Below are positions 5,093 to 5,119 of a stretch of DNA of 5,119 bases, piece by piece; the first letter of the stretch is position 1; each line of letters starts with the position of its first letter. Made by a program: the position numbers and the translations under genes. The DNA is from an uncultured Pseudomonadota bacterium. GTDB lineage: Bacteria > Pseudomonadota > Gammaproteobacteria > Burkholderiales > Nitrosomonadaceae. Under the pieces are notes generated by a model. That model was not told the DNA's origin and did no database searches. It was given only the letters and a program-made list of their open reading frames with translations. Location: assembly GCA_903957805.1 (NCBI GenBank), contig CAJBQQ010000058.1, positions 1-5,119 of the forward strand. The letters run 5' to 3'.

Positions 5093-5119
5093 CTACCTGC
5101 TATGGCTGGGGATAGTTGC

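Overview
The window looks like ordinary chromosomal DNA of a member of the Pseudomonadota, probably a beta- or gammaproteobacterium. It has roughly balanced base composition. It carries a SelO pseudokinase with the Cys-Ser-Ser tail, a proteobacterial-type HU protein and an E. coli-like UmuD/UmuC pair. I cannot name the genus from the sequence. All confident genes lie on the + strand. I see no rRNA, tRNA, CRISPR array, insertion sequence or integrase.

Layout: (1) Bases 1-789 are the C-terminal half of SelO (protein adenylyltransferase), cut by the window edge. (2) At 1008-1376 a strong ribosome-binding site drives a small exported protein that is one third alanine, with an internal repeat. (3) Bases 1605-2279 encode an all-alpha, dimeric-type dUTP pyrophosphatase. 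(4) Bases 2328-2609 encode an HU DNA-binding protein, followed by a 12-bp hairpin. (5) At 2701-2772 there is a 23-residue, very lysine-rich ORF with a good Shine-Dalgarno site; a hairpin begins at its stop codon. (6) Bases 3040-4919 are a umuD-umuC operon, an error-prone DNA polymerase V pair. A perfect 12-bp inverted repeat sits directly against the umuD start codon, and the two genes overlap by one base. (7) Bases 4920-5119 hold no complete gene on the + strand. The - strand there has an open frame encoding a zinc-ribbon-like peptide (CxxC-x23-CxxC) without a usable start codon.

Functionally, the dUTPase (keeps uracil out of DNA), HU (nucleoid structure) and UmuDC (damage tolerance) all concern DNA integrity. 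They have separate intergenic regions, so a shared pathway is only suggested. The items most worth a second look are the umuD control region and its N-terminal extension, the lysine-rich micro-ORF, the alanine-rich exported protein, and the orphan zinc-ribbon frame next to umuC. I found no clear evidence of a wholly new multi-gene system.
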